The position numbers were made by a program, and so were the translations under genes. Below the pieces are notes generated by a model. That model was not told the origin of the DNA. It was given only the letters and a program-made list of their open reading frames with translations, and did no database searches. DNA of 64,000 nucleotides, from the NCBI GenBank assembly GCA_024811115.1, contig JAKOGH010000293.1:102715-166714 (forward strand), given 5' to 3'. This stretch comes from Terana coerulea. Lineage: Eukaryota > Basidiomycota > Agaricomycetes > Polyporales > Phanerochaetaceae. Of this stretch, positions 12,317-23,630 are shown one piece after another. Each line of letters begins with the position of its first letter. Position 1 is the stretch's first letter.

Positions 12317-14771
12317 ATGGCTCTGTCGCTCATCGCGCTGCTGTGGGCGGTGGCAGCCTTTGTCGGTTGGCGGGCGTGGCGTCTCGTCAGGCCGTTCGTG
12401 GTCAAGTCGCCTCTGGACAACATCCCTGGCCCGTCTTCTCTATCTATCGTGAAAGGTGCGCCGCAGGATTTGCATTTGACGGGAAGCTGCTGAAGTCCTT
12501 ACGGCTACTTTACAGGAAATATGGGGCAGCTGAATGATAAGGACGAGGCGTGGGGCTTCATGGACGACATCGGACAGAACTACGGGCAGGTCGTGAAGCT
12601 GAATGGGCTTCTTGGGGTAAATACTGTTTTTATCGCCGCCCAAATGTGTGCCCGTGCTGACTCCCTCGTCCAGGCAAGGGTGCTTTGGGTCCACGATCCA
12701 AAGGCTCTGCAACACGTCATCTTGAAGGAACAAGACATCTACGAAGAATCCAAGTTCGCCATCGCGTGTGTTGCTCTGAACGTGTGCGCATGTCCTCGCA
12801 GCGCTGATTGTGCCTGTGTAGCATACGCTGGATGGCGTTCGGCCCCGGGCTGTTGGCAACCTTAGGTGCGCGTTCGGTCTATGATGGCAGCAGTGGTTTG
12901 GCTTGACGCAGCGCAGGCGATCATCACCGTCGTCAACGCAAGCTGCTCAACCCCGTCTTCTCTATCGCGCACATGCGCAGGCTGACACCCATCTTCTATG
13001 AGGTCATCCACCGAGTACGTTCTCCATTCCATCATTCGTGGCATCTCCTTCCCTCGCTAAGTTGTTAACCCCCGCATTTTATTATATAGCTTCAAACCGG
13101 AATCACTAGTCAGCTGAAAGCTAACGATGGGAACAACGAAGTCGACGTGCTTGCCTGGATGGGCCGGGCGGCGCTCGAGCTCATCGGTCAGGGCGCACTC
13201 GGGCATTCCTTCGACCCGCTGGTCGCACAAGCTCCGAATGAGTACGGCGATGCCCTCAAGGCCTTTGTGTGCGTCTCCCGCACAATATAATCCGTTTCTT
13301 TCTTAACTAAGCACCCCCCCAACAGGCCCGCGCTCATGCGCTTCGCGAAAGAATGGAGCATCACGTCGAGCATCATCTTGCCGCTGCTCGACCTGCCGAA
13401 GGCCCGCCCCGTGTTCAAGCGGCTGCTCACCCGTATAGCTGCCCTCGTCCCGTCCGACTCCGTGCAGACCCTGAGGCGCATCATTGACACGATGGATGCG
13501 ACGTCCAGAGAGATTTATGCGGAGAAGAAGAGGATGCTCGCGACGGGCGACCAGGACCTCAAGATCGGCATGGGCGAGGGGCGGGATCTGATGAGCGTGC
13601 TTCGTGAGTGGACGCCGCCGTTTTCTGCGCTGTGTCTAAACGTGGTGTACTAGTGCGCGCAAACATGGAGGCGTCCGAGGATGACAGGCTGCCAGAGGAA
13701 GAGCTCATCGCGCAAGTGTCGTACGTGCCCATGCCTCTCCTTCCACGTGCGCTGGACTGACCTCTCGGCGCAGCACCATCACGTTCGCCGGCACGGACAC
13801 CACGTCCAACGCCGTGTCGCGCATCCTCCACCTGCTCGCCATCCACCAGGACGTCCAAGACCGGCTGCGCGCGGAGATACTGGATGCGTGCGGCCGGACG
13901 GGAGGTGGAGACCTCGAGTACGATGACTTGGTCGAGCTCCCGTTCCTGGACGCGGTCTGCAGAGAGACCTTGAGGCTGTGCGCTATTACGCTCTTCAGGC
14001 TGCGAGGCAGCTCATTGATTCCATGTCGTTCTACAGACATTCACCCGTCGCATTCACCACGAGAGAGTACGTCTTTCCATGTACCCAACCCGCGCTGTGG
14101 TACATAGCACCAACCTGACACCTCGCCGACAGCGCACAGCAAGACATGCTCCTCCCGCTCTCCGCCCCGCTGACCTGCGTCGACGGCACCGTCACGGACG
14201 CGCTGCACGTGCCCAAGGGCACCCAGGTCCTGATCGGCATCTACGCGTGCAACCGCAGCCGGGCGATCTGGGGCGAGGACGCCGTGGAGTGGAAGCCCGA
14301 GCGCTGGCTGAAGGGCAATATGCCGGAGAGCGTGAGCCGCGCGCGGGTGCCGGGTGTGTATTCGAATCTGTGAGTGGCTAGGATTGGCTCGAGGTGAACG
14401 TCTGTGTGCTGAGGGCGTCTGGACACCGATTGCAGGATGACGTTTCTCGGCGGCGGACGTGCGTGCATGTGAGTACACCGTTCTTCCACGGGCTTCCACG
14501 CGTCGGTTAACCTCGCGACTCCAACGCAGCGGCTTCAAGTTCTCGCAGCTCGAGATGAGTGCGTGCCTGGCCCTCTTGCCTTTAGACGGTATAGCTGACG
14601 TGACGCATTGCAGAGGTCGTCCTCGTGACGCTCCTGCGCGCCTTCCGCTTCTCGCTCGCCGACGGCGCGCACGCGCACATCCGCTGGAACCGTGCGGGCG
14701 TGGCGTACCCGTCTGTCGGGACGAGCCCCAAGCCGAGTTTGCCCCTCAAGGTGGAGCCTGTCGCTGTCTAA
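12317..14771 (+). CDS. cytochrome P450 (paralog 1 of the array), intact
   Basis: Fourteen exons: 12317-12455, 12516-12616, 12674-12765, 12822-12865, 12917-13014, 13090-13268, 13326-13603, 13654-13720, 13774-13977, 14037-14066, 14133-14369, 14436-14468, 14530-14558, 14614-14771. They total 1689 bases, that is 562 residues with no frame break. An N-terminal membrane anchor (ALLWAVAAFVGW) leads to the Pro-rich hinge DNIPGP, as in ER-bound microsomal P450s. The I-helix oxygen-binding motif reads FAGTDTTSN, the K-helix ExxR reads ETLR, the PERW motif is present, and the haem loop reads FLGGGRACIGF. The haem loop is encoded on two tiny exons (33 and 29 bases). It is expected to be a haem-thiolate mono-oxygenase needing a P450 reductase; the substrate is unknown and I do not assign a CYP family. 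It serves as the reference for the other copies. Confidence 0.95.
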
Positions 14772-15792
14772 CGAGAATGCGCATACTTCGAGGGGATTCT
14801 GGTTTTCGACTTGATATCACAGCGATTTATCTTTGCGATTCGAAAATACTACTTTGTTCAATGCTGCTGAGCCTAGGTCCGTGCATTTTTGCAGTAGGTC
14901 TGCCATGGATATGACCTCCTCGGTCCCCGTTTCTGCTCAAGCATAGGACAATATCAATGAGCAAACAACCCAGCAGGATTTCGGCATACTTTGCGCCAAC
15001 AAACCTGAATCCATCGTTGGTCAAGATTCGACATTGTGGTAGGTTAGCTCAAGTTTCTGGCCTCAATTCGCTACTACTTCACTGTACACAAGGCGCACAA
15101 CCGTGGCAGTAAGTACCAGTGTGAGTATCAATATCATTATCAGTATTTGAGGGCGAGGGAGGGCACCTGACCTACGCACCAGTTTGCCCTCAACTCAACC
15201 ATCTCTCGAATGCAAATGGCGCACTGTTGGCAAAGATGAAGCAAAGATGAGATACGGAGCCAAGAGAGGGATAGTCTAACCTTAACCTCCCGGAGCGCAG
15301 GGCATGGGAACGCATTCCCACGCGTACGTAAGCAAGCCGCCTCTAGACCTCGTCTCTTGCCACCGACCAACTGCTCGAGCCGACGCTTTGTCAGGCGTAC
15401 TGGTGTAAACTGCTTTACATACAACCTCCCAAGGCCTTAGTAATCCTTCTCGCACGACGAACGGCGCGGTTTGGCACCGCACGATGGCTGGCCACGAAGC
15501 TACACTTACCGCATTCGCCGAAAGTCAAGGTCCAAGCTCAAGGGTTACAACTCCCGAAGGAGCTCACTCCCGCAGCCAAGGCAAGGCGAGCTGTCTTACT
15601 CAGCAAGTCTTCTGCACCGCACGTATGGGATGGCGTTACTGTTGCGTAAGGTCGCCAACGCTATCACTGGACCTGTGAAGAGATCGATCAGGCATGCGCA
15701 TGGGGTGGGCAATATGCTCACCCGATGGCTCTTCGACGCCAGTCTTGCTCATCAAAACCCATGGAAACTAAAGTGGCTGCGCGTTGGACGCA
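14772..15792. other. intergenic
   Basis: No recognisable gene between P450-1 and the oxidoreductase. Confidence 0.5.
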
Positions 15793-15799
15793 TATAAAA
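15793..15799 (+). promoter_or_regulatory. TATA box of the MDR oxidoreductase
   Basis: TATAAAA, 83 bases upstream of the ATG at 15876, followed by a C-rich leader (CCCATCTCCACATCCACATC). Confidence 0.6.
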
Positions 15800-15875
15800 C
15801 ACGGGGCTGCCGTCCGTTCCCAAGCCCTGTTTCTCTACGTCCCCCATCTCCACATCCACATCCACTCGACCCATC

Positions 15876-17140
15876 ATGTCTGGACAGCAGAAGGTCCTCT
15901 ACCTCCTCGAGAAGCAGGGCAAGTTCGCGGTGCAGACGGCCGACATCTATGAGCCCGCCGCCGGCGAAGTGCTCGTCGAGATCCACGCGGCCGCCCTCAA
16001 CCCCGTCGACTGGAAGATACAGGTGGCGGGCTACTTCATCAACGAGTACCCCGCCATCCTCGGAACGGACGCTGCCGGTATCATTAAGAAGGTTGGCGAG
16101 GGTGTCACGAACGTGAAAGTTGGAGACAGAGTGTGCGTCCCCTTGTTGTTTCGCCGTTACCTGCTGCTCACTCGCCTCTGCACAGTCTGTACCAAGGATT
16201 CTTCACCAACCGCCTTGCCACTTTCCAGCAGTATGGCATCGTTCCCGCCGAGATTGTTGCCAAGGTGCGTCAAACCCTTTGAAGCTCAGTCGCGTGGCGG
16301 TAACCCTGACCAATCCTACACAGCTTCCAGACAGCCTAAGCTTCGAGCAAGGCTCCACCATCCCACTCACTCTGGCCACCGCAGCCCTAGCCCTCTATGG
16401 CAAGCCCGTGAAGCCCCAGGGCGGCGCTGACCTCACCCCACCGTGGGTCGAGGGCGGCCGCGGCAAGTACGCCGGCGAGCCCATCCTTATCGTCGGCGGC
16501 TCCTCGTCCGTCGGCCAGCACAGTAAGCCCCCGCGCTCCTCCCCCAGTGTGACCCACACCTCTGACGCCGCCCCGCAGCCATCCAATTCGCGAAGCTCTC
16601 CGGCTTCTCGCCCATCATCGTGACCGCGTCGCTGCACAACGAGGCGTACCTCAAGTCGCTCGGCGCGACGCACGTCATCGACCGCAAGGCGCCGCTCGCG
16701 CCCGCCGTGAAGGCGATCACGGACGCGCCCGTCAAGTACGTGTACGACGCGATCTCGGAGGCGGCGACGCAGGGCCCGGCGTACGAGGTGCTCGCGCCGG
16801 GCGGCACGTTCTTCCTCGTGCTCCCGCTCGCGGTGCCGAAGGAGAAGCTGAGCGAGGACAAGACGGTCGTGAACGTGTTTGGCTCCGTGCACGCGCAGGA
16901 GCAGCGCGAGGTCGGCAAGGCGCTGTACGCGGCGCTCCCGGGGCTGCTCGCGGCCGGCGAGATCAAGGTGCGCTGCGACTGTTCCGCGGTTGGGACTGTA
17001 GTGTGCTAACGAGGGCGTCATGCTAGCCGAACAATGTCGAGGTGCTGCCCAACGGCCTGGAGGGTATCATTGCCGGTCTGGAGAAGCTGAAGAGCGGCGC
17101 GGTCAGCGCGTCGAAGCTGGTTGGCAAGCCCCAAGAGTAG
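15876..17140 (+). CDS. MDR-superfamily NAD(P)H oxidoreductase (quinone/enoyl reductase-like)
   Basis: Exons 15876-16132, 16186-16264, 16324-16522, 16579-16967, 17027-17140 total 1038 bases, 345 residues, in frame. The N-terminal GroES-like part shows GEVLVEIHAAALNPVDWKIQ and YPAILGTDAAGIIKKVGEGV. The Rossmann part shows a nucleotide-binding loop at GGSSSVGQ, then SLGATHVIDR and LAPGGTFFLVLP. The Cys cluster of zinc alcohol dehydrogenases is not seen, so it probably belongs to the zinc-independent quinone oxidoreductase / trans-enoyl reductase branch. It should be a soluble NADPH-dependent reductase of activated double bonds or quinones. Lying between P450 genes, it could act on their products, but that rests on position alone. 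All introns are GT-AG. Confidence 0.9.
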
Positions 17141-18427
17141 GCGTGAGTGCTCTGGAAAGGGATAATCATTAAGTGTACATTATGTGGAATAAAAGGAGAA
17201 TTATTGAACGCACTCTCGACTCGTCTGTCGATGACTGAAAAGGCCTGAGAGTAAGTCTTGGTTACCCGGCTTGTCAGTTGACAGGAGTTTATGTGCAGAG
17301 CCCTCATGCAGACTCATAGGTTGCAGTGTGTCTCGGTGGGCCGCCAGTTATCGTAATGCACTGTGCTAATCAACATCCTTCTTCAGTACGATCTTCGACC
17401 TCCTTCCTCCTGAGCCCTTAGCGCAAGCATGTCATGCCGGACAGTCCGCCGCAGGCCTGGTGCTGTGTTCATATTACACGCTGAACGGGTGCAATCACTA
17501 CCGACTAGTTGACCTGGATCAAGCTCACACGCGAGCGCAGCTTTGTTGCCTCGTGGCGACGTCGGAGCACCGCTTGATTTCGGCGGCAACTGAATACCGC
17601 GCGGAGATCTCTCAGACTCCCACCGTGACGAGGTATTCGTTCCTGCTACCTCGGTGTTACTTCCATATTCTTCCTTGCAGATTCTTTCTTGATTTTCAAG
17701 CTGTCATACATCTCGCTTGAATAAGCCCAGACATTGTGGTCGGCTAAGTGCAGTGTATGCTGCGCGCCGTAAGTACTCATTATATGACAGTCACTTTATA
17801 AAATCTAATCATAAGGGCTCGATATCAAGATAGTTGCGTGATCCGAGCAACATCAATAACTCTATCATTTGCACTGTATCTTTCCAGCGCAGCTCTGCGA
17901 GCAAGGGGCGTATATTTCCGGCTGCAAAAAGATATACTTTGCCACACAGCTGCATCTCAATGTCGGTGGCGCACCTGCTGTCTAGCATTGCTGACTGACG
18001 TCTCTCCCCTTCCTCCGAGACGGCCCTTGAAGTTTTGCTTCCACCGTTGCACTACGTCGCCCCCGCCTCCAGTCGTGCCGGAGGCATAGCACAAAAGTGC
18101 TACGAACGGGAAGGCGGTGGCCGACTCTTCAGCAAGCATCGGCTAACCTCCTCGCGTTTACGGGCACGCACTTGACTCTCCCGGCACCTCTGGATCACGC
18201 GCCCATGCAAATAGCGCCAACAGCAAAAACTGTCGGGACAGCCCCGACTACGCCGCGGCCAGTTCTGCCAGTGCATTGTGCACTAGCACATGTAACCATA
18301 TCTACGAACGTACCACTTTAACACTCTGGTGCCAGTGCCCCGCAGAATTACACGTACCGTTCAGACGGTGGTATAAGAATGCCTCACCGGAAGGGGAGGT
18401 GATACCCAAAGCATACACGGTGCGTCA
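17141..18427. other. intergenic
   Basis: No family recognised in about 1.3 kb. Short frames only. Confidence 0.5.
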
Positions 18428-19060
18428 ATGTCCAACTCAGGTGGTGACGGCCGGCCGTCCCTTCCAGGCATTCGTGAAGTCTTTCCAGGTACGTCTATGT
18501 GAACGAACTAGGATACCAGCTGCTAATATATGAGCTGTAGAGTATTTTACGGCCCCAAACATTGCGCCTCAAGACGCAGACGACCCTTCAAATGCATCTT
18601 CACATGCTGTAACCATCGTGGCTATCTCGCACCAATGCCCCCGAGACTTACGAGTGCTACAGAACTCGGTGGACGCTGAATATATGAGACGAAAGTACAT
18701 CTGCGACATCTGTCATAAGAGGTTCAAGAGGTTAGTCCAGACGCGCGCATAATGTGCTATATGAGCTGCTAATTCTTTGTTTGCCGCAGGCCCAGTGGCC
18801 TGAAGACCCATCGTAATTCTCACACTGGGGAGAAACGTCAGTCGAGCCACGGCAGCATATACCGAGCCTTCTAGACTGACAGTCCGAAAGCCTACACTTG
18901 CTCAGCTCCGAACTGCAACAAAAGCTTTAGCACGAAGTCAAATTTGAGGCGTCATATGCACAGCCATGAAGAGGAAAATCCAGGCGGCTCAGCGGGCAAG
19001 GTGAACACTGGACTTGGTATGGCTGGCCACATCCAACCAAGTTCATCGAGCGCGTCCTGA
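18428..19060 (+). CDS. small two-finger C2H2 zinc-finger protein (ZF-1)
   Basis: Exons 18428-18488, 18541-18730, 18790-18836 and 18891-19060 give 468 bases, 155 residues, in frame. The protein opens MSNSGGDGRPSLPGIREVFP, carrying an LPxIRExFP motif found in every zinc-finger gene of this window. A short Asp/Ser-rich linker follows, then finger 1 (YICDICHKRF with H-X3-H, split by an intron after KRFKR), the linker HTGEKP, and finger 2 (C-X4-C, NKSFSTKSNLRRHMHSH). The C-terminus is short and Ser-rich. It is probably a nuclear DNA-binding regulator. Basidiomycete C2H2 developmental regulators have, as I recall, a similar N-terminal motif. It sits alone inside the P450 array while its relatives lie at 52-60 kb on the other strand. 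No single exon is long, so simple ORF calling misses it. Confidence 0.88.
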
Positions 19061-20080
19061 GAATCTATGGCTGTAGTCTGTGCAGAACTCTGTCAGGTGC
19101 AGTGCGCTGTAGAAAAACTAAATAGTTACCGTGGTGCGTCTGGACTTATTCGCTCGTTATATCTTCTACCATATTACCTGTCGCAAATTCTACGCTAGTG
19201 CCTGTTATTATACAAGGACATTATTTGATCCGTTACCCCCAACGCGTTACAACGTATTCTCTACATGGGTGCAGCATTGCTATGCTGTCTTTGCCCGTTT
19301 AGATTGCGGCTCTATGCTCTTCTACACGGCAAAGTGTGATTGATATTACTCTCTGTTCTCCAGGACATCGTTAGAATGCCGTCACGAAGACGCACGCCCC
19401 TCGCAGAAGTTCTTACGTGAAGGCGACCACAAACTCGCTGTACACTATCTGCAACGGCTCCCAAATCAGGAGCCAGGACCCCCGCTGCATTCCTCCCTCG
19501 GGCGAGTGTGTGGCACGACAGAAATCCTGCACCTTTGAGTGTTCCACCCGCGGAAACTGTATATACACAGCGCAGATCCACGACAATTGAACAGCAGAGC
19601 GCCGATGGCCTTCGTCCTACTCCGTTTCTTCAAGCTGTTGTTACACGCTTCTGTGGGCAAGCTTGAGAGCGCTGTAACGGTTGAAAGCCGACAATCGGTG
19701 ATCGGGAATCGGGGATTGAGGTACTACTGCGGCAGATGTGCGGTGCCAGTAGTCGGTGTGAGAGTCTGAGGTGATATGATATCAGTTACAATACATCGGC
19801 ACCGCAGTAGAACAGCTCATGGGAAAAACCTGAGGAAATCATCCCTGAAGGGGTAGAAGAAGAAGCATGAGTGTAATCCGACATGACCTCCTCGGCTAAG
19901 GACCATCGCACCTGACTGGTACTTACGGTAGACTAGATTATGTACTTTGTGTTGCGCTGGCTTCATCGGCCTCGATTAAACGTCCGTAGTCAGCACAAAG
20001 TTCTTAGTCGGGTACTTTTGCCAATGAGACATAACTAGAGATAGGGAAGTGTGGTGCGGCCAAGAGCCTGATGAAAGCAG
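19061..20080. other. intergenic
   Basis: No recognisable gene. Confidence 0.5.
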
Positions 20081-20325
20081 TCCAGGCCGCTGCCGCCATC
20101 ACTAAATCACCTTTGTGGCGCGGAACTTTCCGATCAACCATCGCTTACCGTGGCAATACCGGAGTAGAGCGTCCCTTGGCTTCTACCGTGATGTGCCAGC
20201 ACTTGCCGTGGCTTACCGTCTTCATGCGTTGCCGCAGAACCCCGGTAGTAAGCGTGCCCCTTCTCAGCACAGTACTATATCATGCGGTATGTGTAAGCGC
20301 TGGGAACATTCACGCTTATGACGGC
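20081..20325 (+). promoter_or_regulatory. conserved far-upstream block of P450-2
   Basis: Contains CGCTGCCGCCATC, TTTGTGGCGCGG then TTCCGATCAACCAT, GTGATGTGCCAGCAC, CCGTGGCTTACCG and GGGAACATTCACGCTTAT. The same order occurs upstream of P450-7 (minus strand) and, more diverged, of P450-1 and P450-6. Confidence 0.6.
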
Positions 20326-20473
20326 ATGGCTTATTAGTCTCGTGTAGATTGATCGGCGACTCTTACCGACATTGCATTGGCCGTCGCTGCGGGCAGTCAG
20401 AAAGCGTCAGTCAAGTGCTTCTATGTACGCATAGACGGCCATCTCGCGGGGTCCTACCCGTTACTGCGTAACA

Positions 20474-20480
20474 TATAAAT
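20474..20480 (+). promoter_or_regulatory. TATA box of P450-2
   Basis: TATAAAT followed by ACGCG, 121 bases before the ATG, the same spacing as in P450-1. Confidence 0.65.
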
Positions 20481-20594
20481 ACGCGTACATGTGCGCTGCG
20501 GGTTGTTTATACTGCACTCGCTTCCCGGGTGCTCCCTCCTCTTTCATTCACAACACTTGAATCTAAGCAAAAGCAAACTTTGTGAAGACTAGTC

Positions 20595-23029
20595 ATGGCG
20601 CTATCATTTGCTGCACTGCTGTGGGCAGTAGCGGCTTTCGTAGCTTGGCAGGCTTGGCGTCTCGTCAAGCCGTTCATTGTCAAATCGCCTCTGGACAATA
20701 TCCCCGGCCCATTGTCTCCGTCTATGGTGAAAGGTATGTGTAGGGCTTGCTCTAGTTGTATATTTTCAGATTATTGATGCTTTTGCCGTAGGGAACATGG
20801 GGCAGCTGCATGACAGGGACGAGGCATGGGGCTTCATGGACGGCATCGGGCGGAACTATGGCCAGGTAGTGAAGCTGAACAGTATTCTTGGGGTGCGTAC
20901 CATCTCATCCGCTGTGTGACGCTGTGCATGCGTTGATCACTGCTTGTAGGCGAAAATGCTTTGGGTCCACGATCCGAAGGCTCTGCAACACGTCATCTTG
21001 AAAGACCAGGACGTATATGAGGAGCCTCAGTCTGAAATTGCGCAAGTCGGATTTACCGTTTCTCTACATCTTACTGATAGAGTTCTGCATACAGGCGACG
21101 CTGGATGACATTTGGCCCTGGCCTTCTCGCAACCCTAGGTGTGCCTTGTGAAAGTTCTCACAATAGTCCTCGTTCTGATTCTTTGCAGGCGATCACCACC
21201 GCCGCCAGCGCAAGATGCTCAACCCTGTCTTTTCCATCGCTCATATGCGAAGGCTGACACCCATATTCTACGAGGTCATCCACCGAGTGCGTTTTACATT
21301 CTCCTCTCCGTGTTTACCTTAACTTTAGTACGTTTGTTCATTCGCACATGTCATATAGCTTCAAGCCGGGATTTCTGGTCAGCTTCAAGCCAACCCTGGT
21401 AATAACGAAGTCGACGTGCTCGTTTGGATGGGACGGGCGGCACTGGAGCTTATCGGCCAGGGAGCTCTGGGGCACTCCTTTGACCCGCTCGTCGCGGAGG
21501 TACCAAATGAGTACGGCGCTGCGCTCAAATCCTTCGTGTGCGTTCTCTGCTCCACATACGTGTTTAACTTCTCGAACGCTCACTCTGTTGAATAGCCCTG
21601 CGTTCATGCGCTTCTTGAAAGAATGGAGTATCACCTCGAGCATCATCCTGCCACTGCTCGAGCTGCCGAAGGATCGCCCCATGTTCAAGCGGCTCCTCGC
21701 CGGTATAGTATCCCTGGTCCCGTCTGACTCCGTGCAAACCATGAAGCGCATCATTGATGTAATGGATGCCACGTCCAGAGAAATTTACGCTGAGAAGAAA
21801 AGAATGCTCGCGACGGGCGACCAGGACCTCAAGATTGGTATGGGCGAGGGCCGCGATCTTATGAGCGTGCTTCGTAAGTGGACGTCTTAAGTTCTTTGCG
21901 GTGTATCTGAACGCACTGTACCAGTGCGAGCAAACATGGAGGCATCCGAGGAGGACAAATTACCAGAGGAAGAGTTAATCGCCCAAGTGTCGTACGTCCT
22001 CATGCATCCTCCTCAACGTGTGCTGCGATGACGTCTTCGTACAGTACAATCACATTTGCTGGTACAGACACAACCTCGAACGCCGTCGCACGCATCCTTC
22101 ATCTGCTCGCCATCCACCCGGACGTCCAAGATAAGCTCCGCGCGGAAATATTGGAGGCATGCGGAAGGAGCAGTGGCAGTGATCTTGAGTATGATGACCT
22201 GGTTGAGCTTCCTTTCCTGGACGCGATTTGCAGAGAAACTTTGAGGCTGTGAGTCTCTGCGCCATCGAGACCCCGGATTAGCCTATTGACTACACGCTGC
22301 TTTACAGCCATTCGCCTGTTGCATTTGTCAACAGACAGTACGTGTTTCAATCTGCTCAACTTCTGCCGCGTGATATGACTCACGGCTCTACAGAGCGCAG
22401 CAGGATATGGTCTTGCCGCTATCCACTCCGCTAACCTGCGTCGATGGCACGGTGACTGATACCATACATGTGCCCAAGGACACAGAGATTTTGGTCGGCA
22501 TCTATTCGTGTAACCGCAGCCGGGCGATCTGGGGCGACGACGCTGAAGAATGGCGTCCCGAACGTTGGCTGAAGGGTAACATGCCTGAGAGCGTCACCAA
22601 TGCAAGAGTTCCCGGCGTGTACTCGAATCTGTGAGTTGCTGACCTCGGCCTCCGAAAGTATTATTTATGCTGAATGCGACGTAATCTCAGGATGACGTTC
22701 CTCGGCGGTGGGCGTGCATGCATGTGGGTGCCTCTCGCAGTGTTTACATCAAGGCATTTTCTGACTTGATGCATCTCACGTAGCGGCTTTAAATTCTCTC
22801 AGCTTGAGATGAGTATGTACCCTTCCTTCTTGCTCCGATACGTCATGATTAACGCAGCTTTACAGAGGTAGTCCTGGTGACGCTCCTGAGAGTCTTTCCG
22901 TTTCTCGCTTGCTTCCGGCGCAAACGCGAACATACGCTGGAACCGTGCAGGTGTCTCGTATCCCTCTGTTGGGATGAGCCCCAAGCCGAGTTTGCCGTTG
23001 AAGATGGAAGCAGTTGCTGTCTAGTCTAA
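20595..23029 (+). CDS. cytochrome P450 (paralog 2), apparent 1-base insertion in last exon
   Basis: Same 14-exon plan as P450-1. Start MALSFAALLWAVAAFVAWQA, hinge DNIPGP, I-helix FAGTDTTSN, K-helix ETLR, haem loop FLGGGRACIGF. All catalytic landmarks precede the defect. The last exon (from 22866) is 159 bases to the expected stop at 23022-23024, against 158 in P450-1. An extra T in the TTT run at 22895-22897 shifts the frame after VTLLR, replaces about 40 C-terminal residues and moves the stop to 23027-23029. Intron 3 starts with a GC donor (GCAAGT at 21042). Either a recently damaged gene or a base-calling error; the otherwise clean sequence favours a functional or very recently functional gene. 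Closest in style to P450-1, -6 and -7. Confidence 0.85.
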
Positions 23030-23517
23030 AACGCGTGAATCCCGGCTTCGGTTTCAATTGACTCTACTAGAAGTGTAATGACACATCTATGTATCCGTTC
23101 TTACGCCGAAGATAATCGTATCGCACATTTCTGGGGCTAATTACTCGCTGGCAAAGGTTAGCTGATCTTGAGGGCATTTTTGCTAGTGACGGAGTTTGCC
23201 GGGTTAGTATTTGTGGGAACTGATGGTGGTTAATCCAATGTTAATCCTCACGCTATCCCCACTCTTCTCCGATTCTTACTATCTATATGGGCTATATCCT
23301 ATATATATACGTCGTCGTCGTCGTATATCCTGCAAAGCGTCATGCTTTCCACCGCGAAATCCTGTCATACGTGCACTACCCCCGGGCCCAGAACGTCCAA
23401 CCACTTCACCTGATACTTGTTCCGTCTATTGTCCATGTCTGCCCAGCCCGGCCCGGTCAGCAAGGACAGATTGAACAGCTCGGTGGGATGTGGACAGAGG
23501 ATGGTCACAAGGACTCT
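23030..23517. other. intergenic
   Basis: No gene. Contains a TATATA / CGTCGTCGTCGT simple-sequence patch at about 23298-23325. Confidence 0.5.
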
Positions 23518-23542
23518 GTAGGCTGGTGGAGGCTGTGCTTCG

Positions 23543-23550
23543 TATAGATA
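23543..23550 (+). promoter_or_regulatory. TATA-like box of P450-3
   Basis: TATAGATA followed by CGCG, 88 bases before the ATG. The same element with the same neighbour (TATAGATACGCGA) lies in front of the duplicated P450-5. Confidence 0.5.
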
Positions 23551-23630
23551 CGCGAGCAGGTACGCTGCGGTTTGCTTCGTGGGAACCCATAAACCTTCTC
23601 ACCTGCACCACCAGGAGCAACCGAAAACTC

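Noticed and set aside
23490..23630. Upstream in-frame extension of P450-3 exon 1
   Set aside because: It runs through the TATA-like box and is absent from the other paralogs. The ATG at 23631 gives the conserved membrane anchor.
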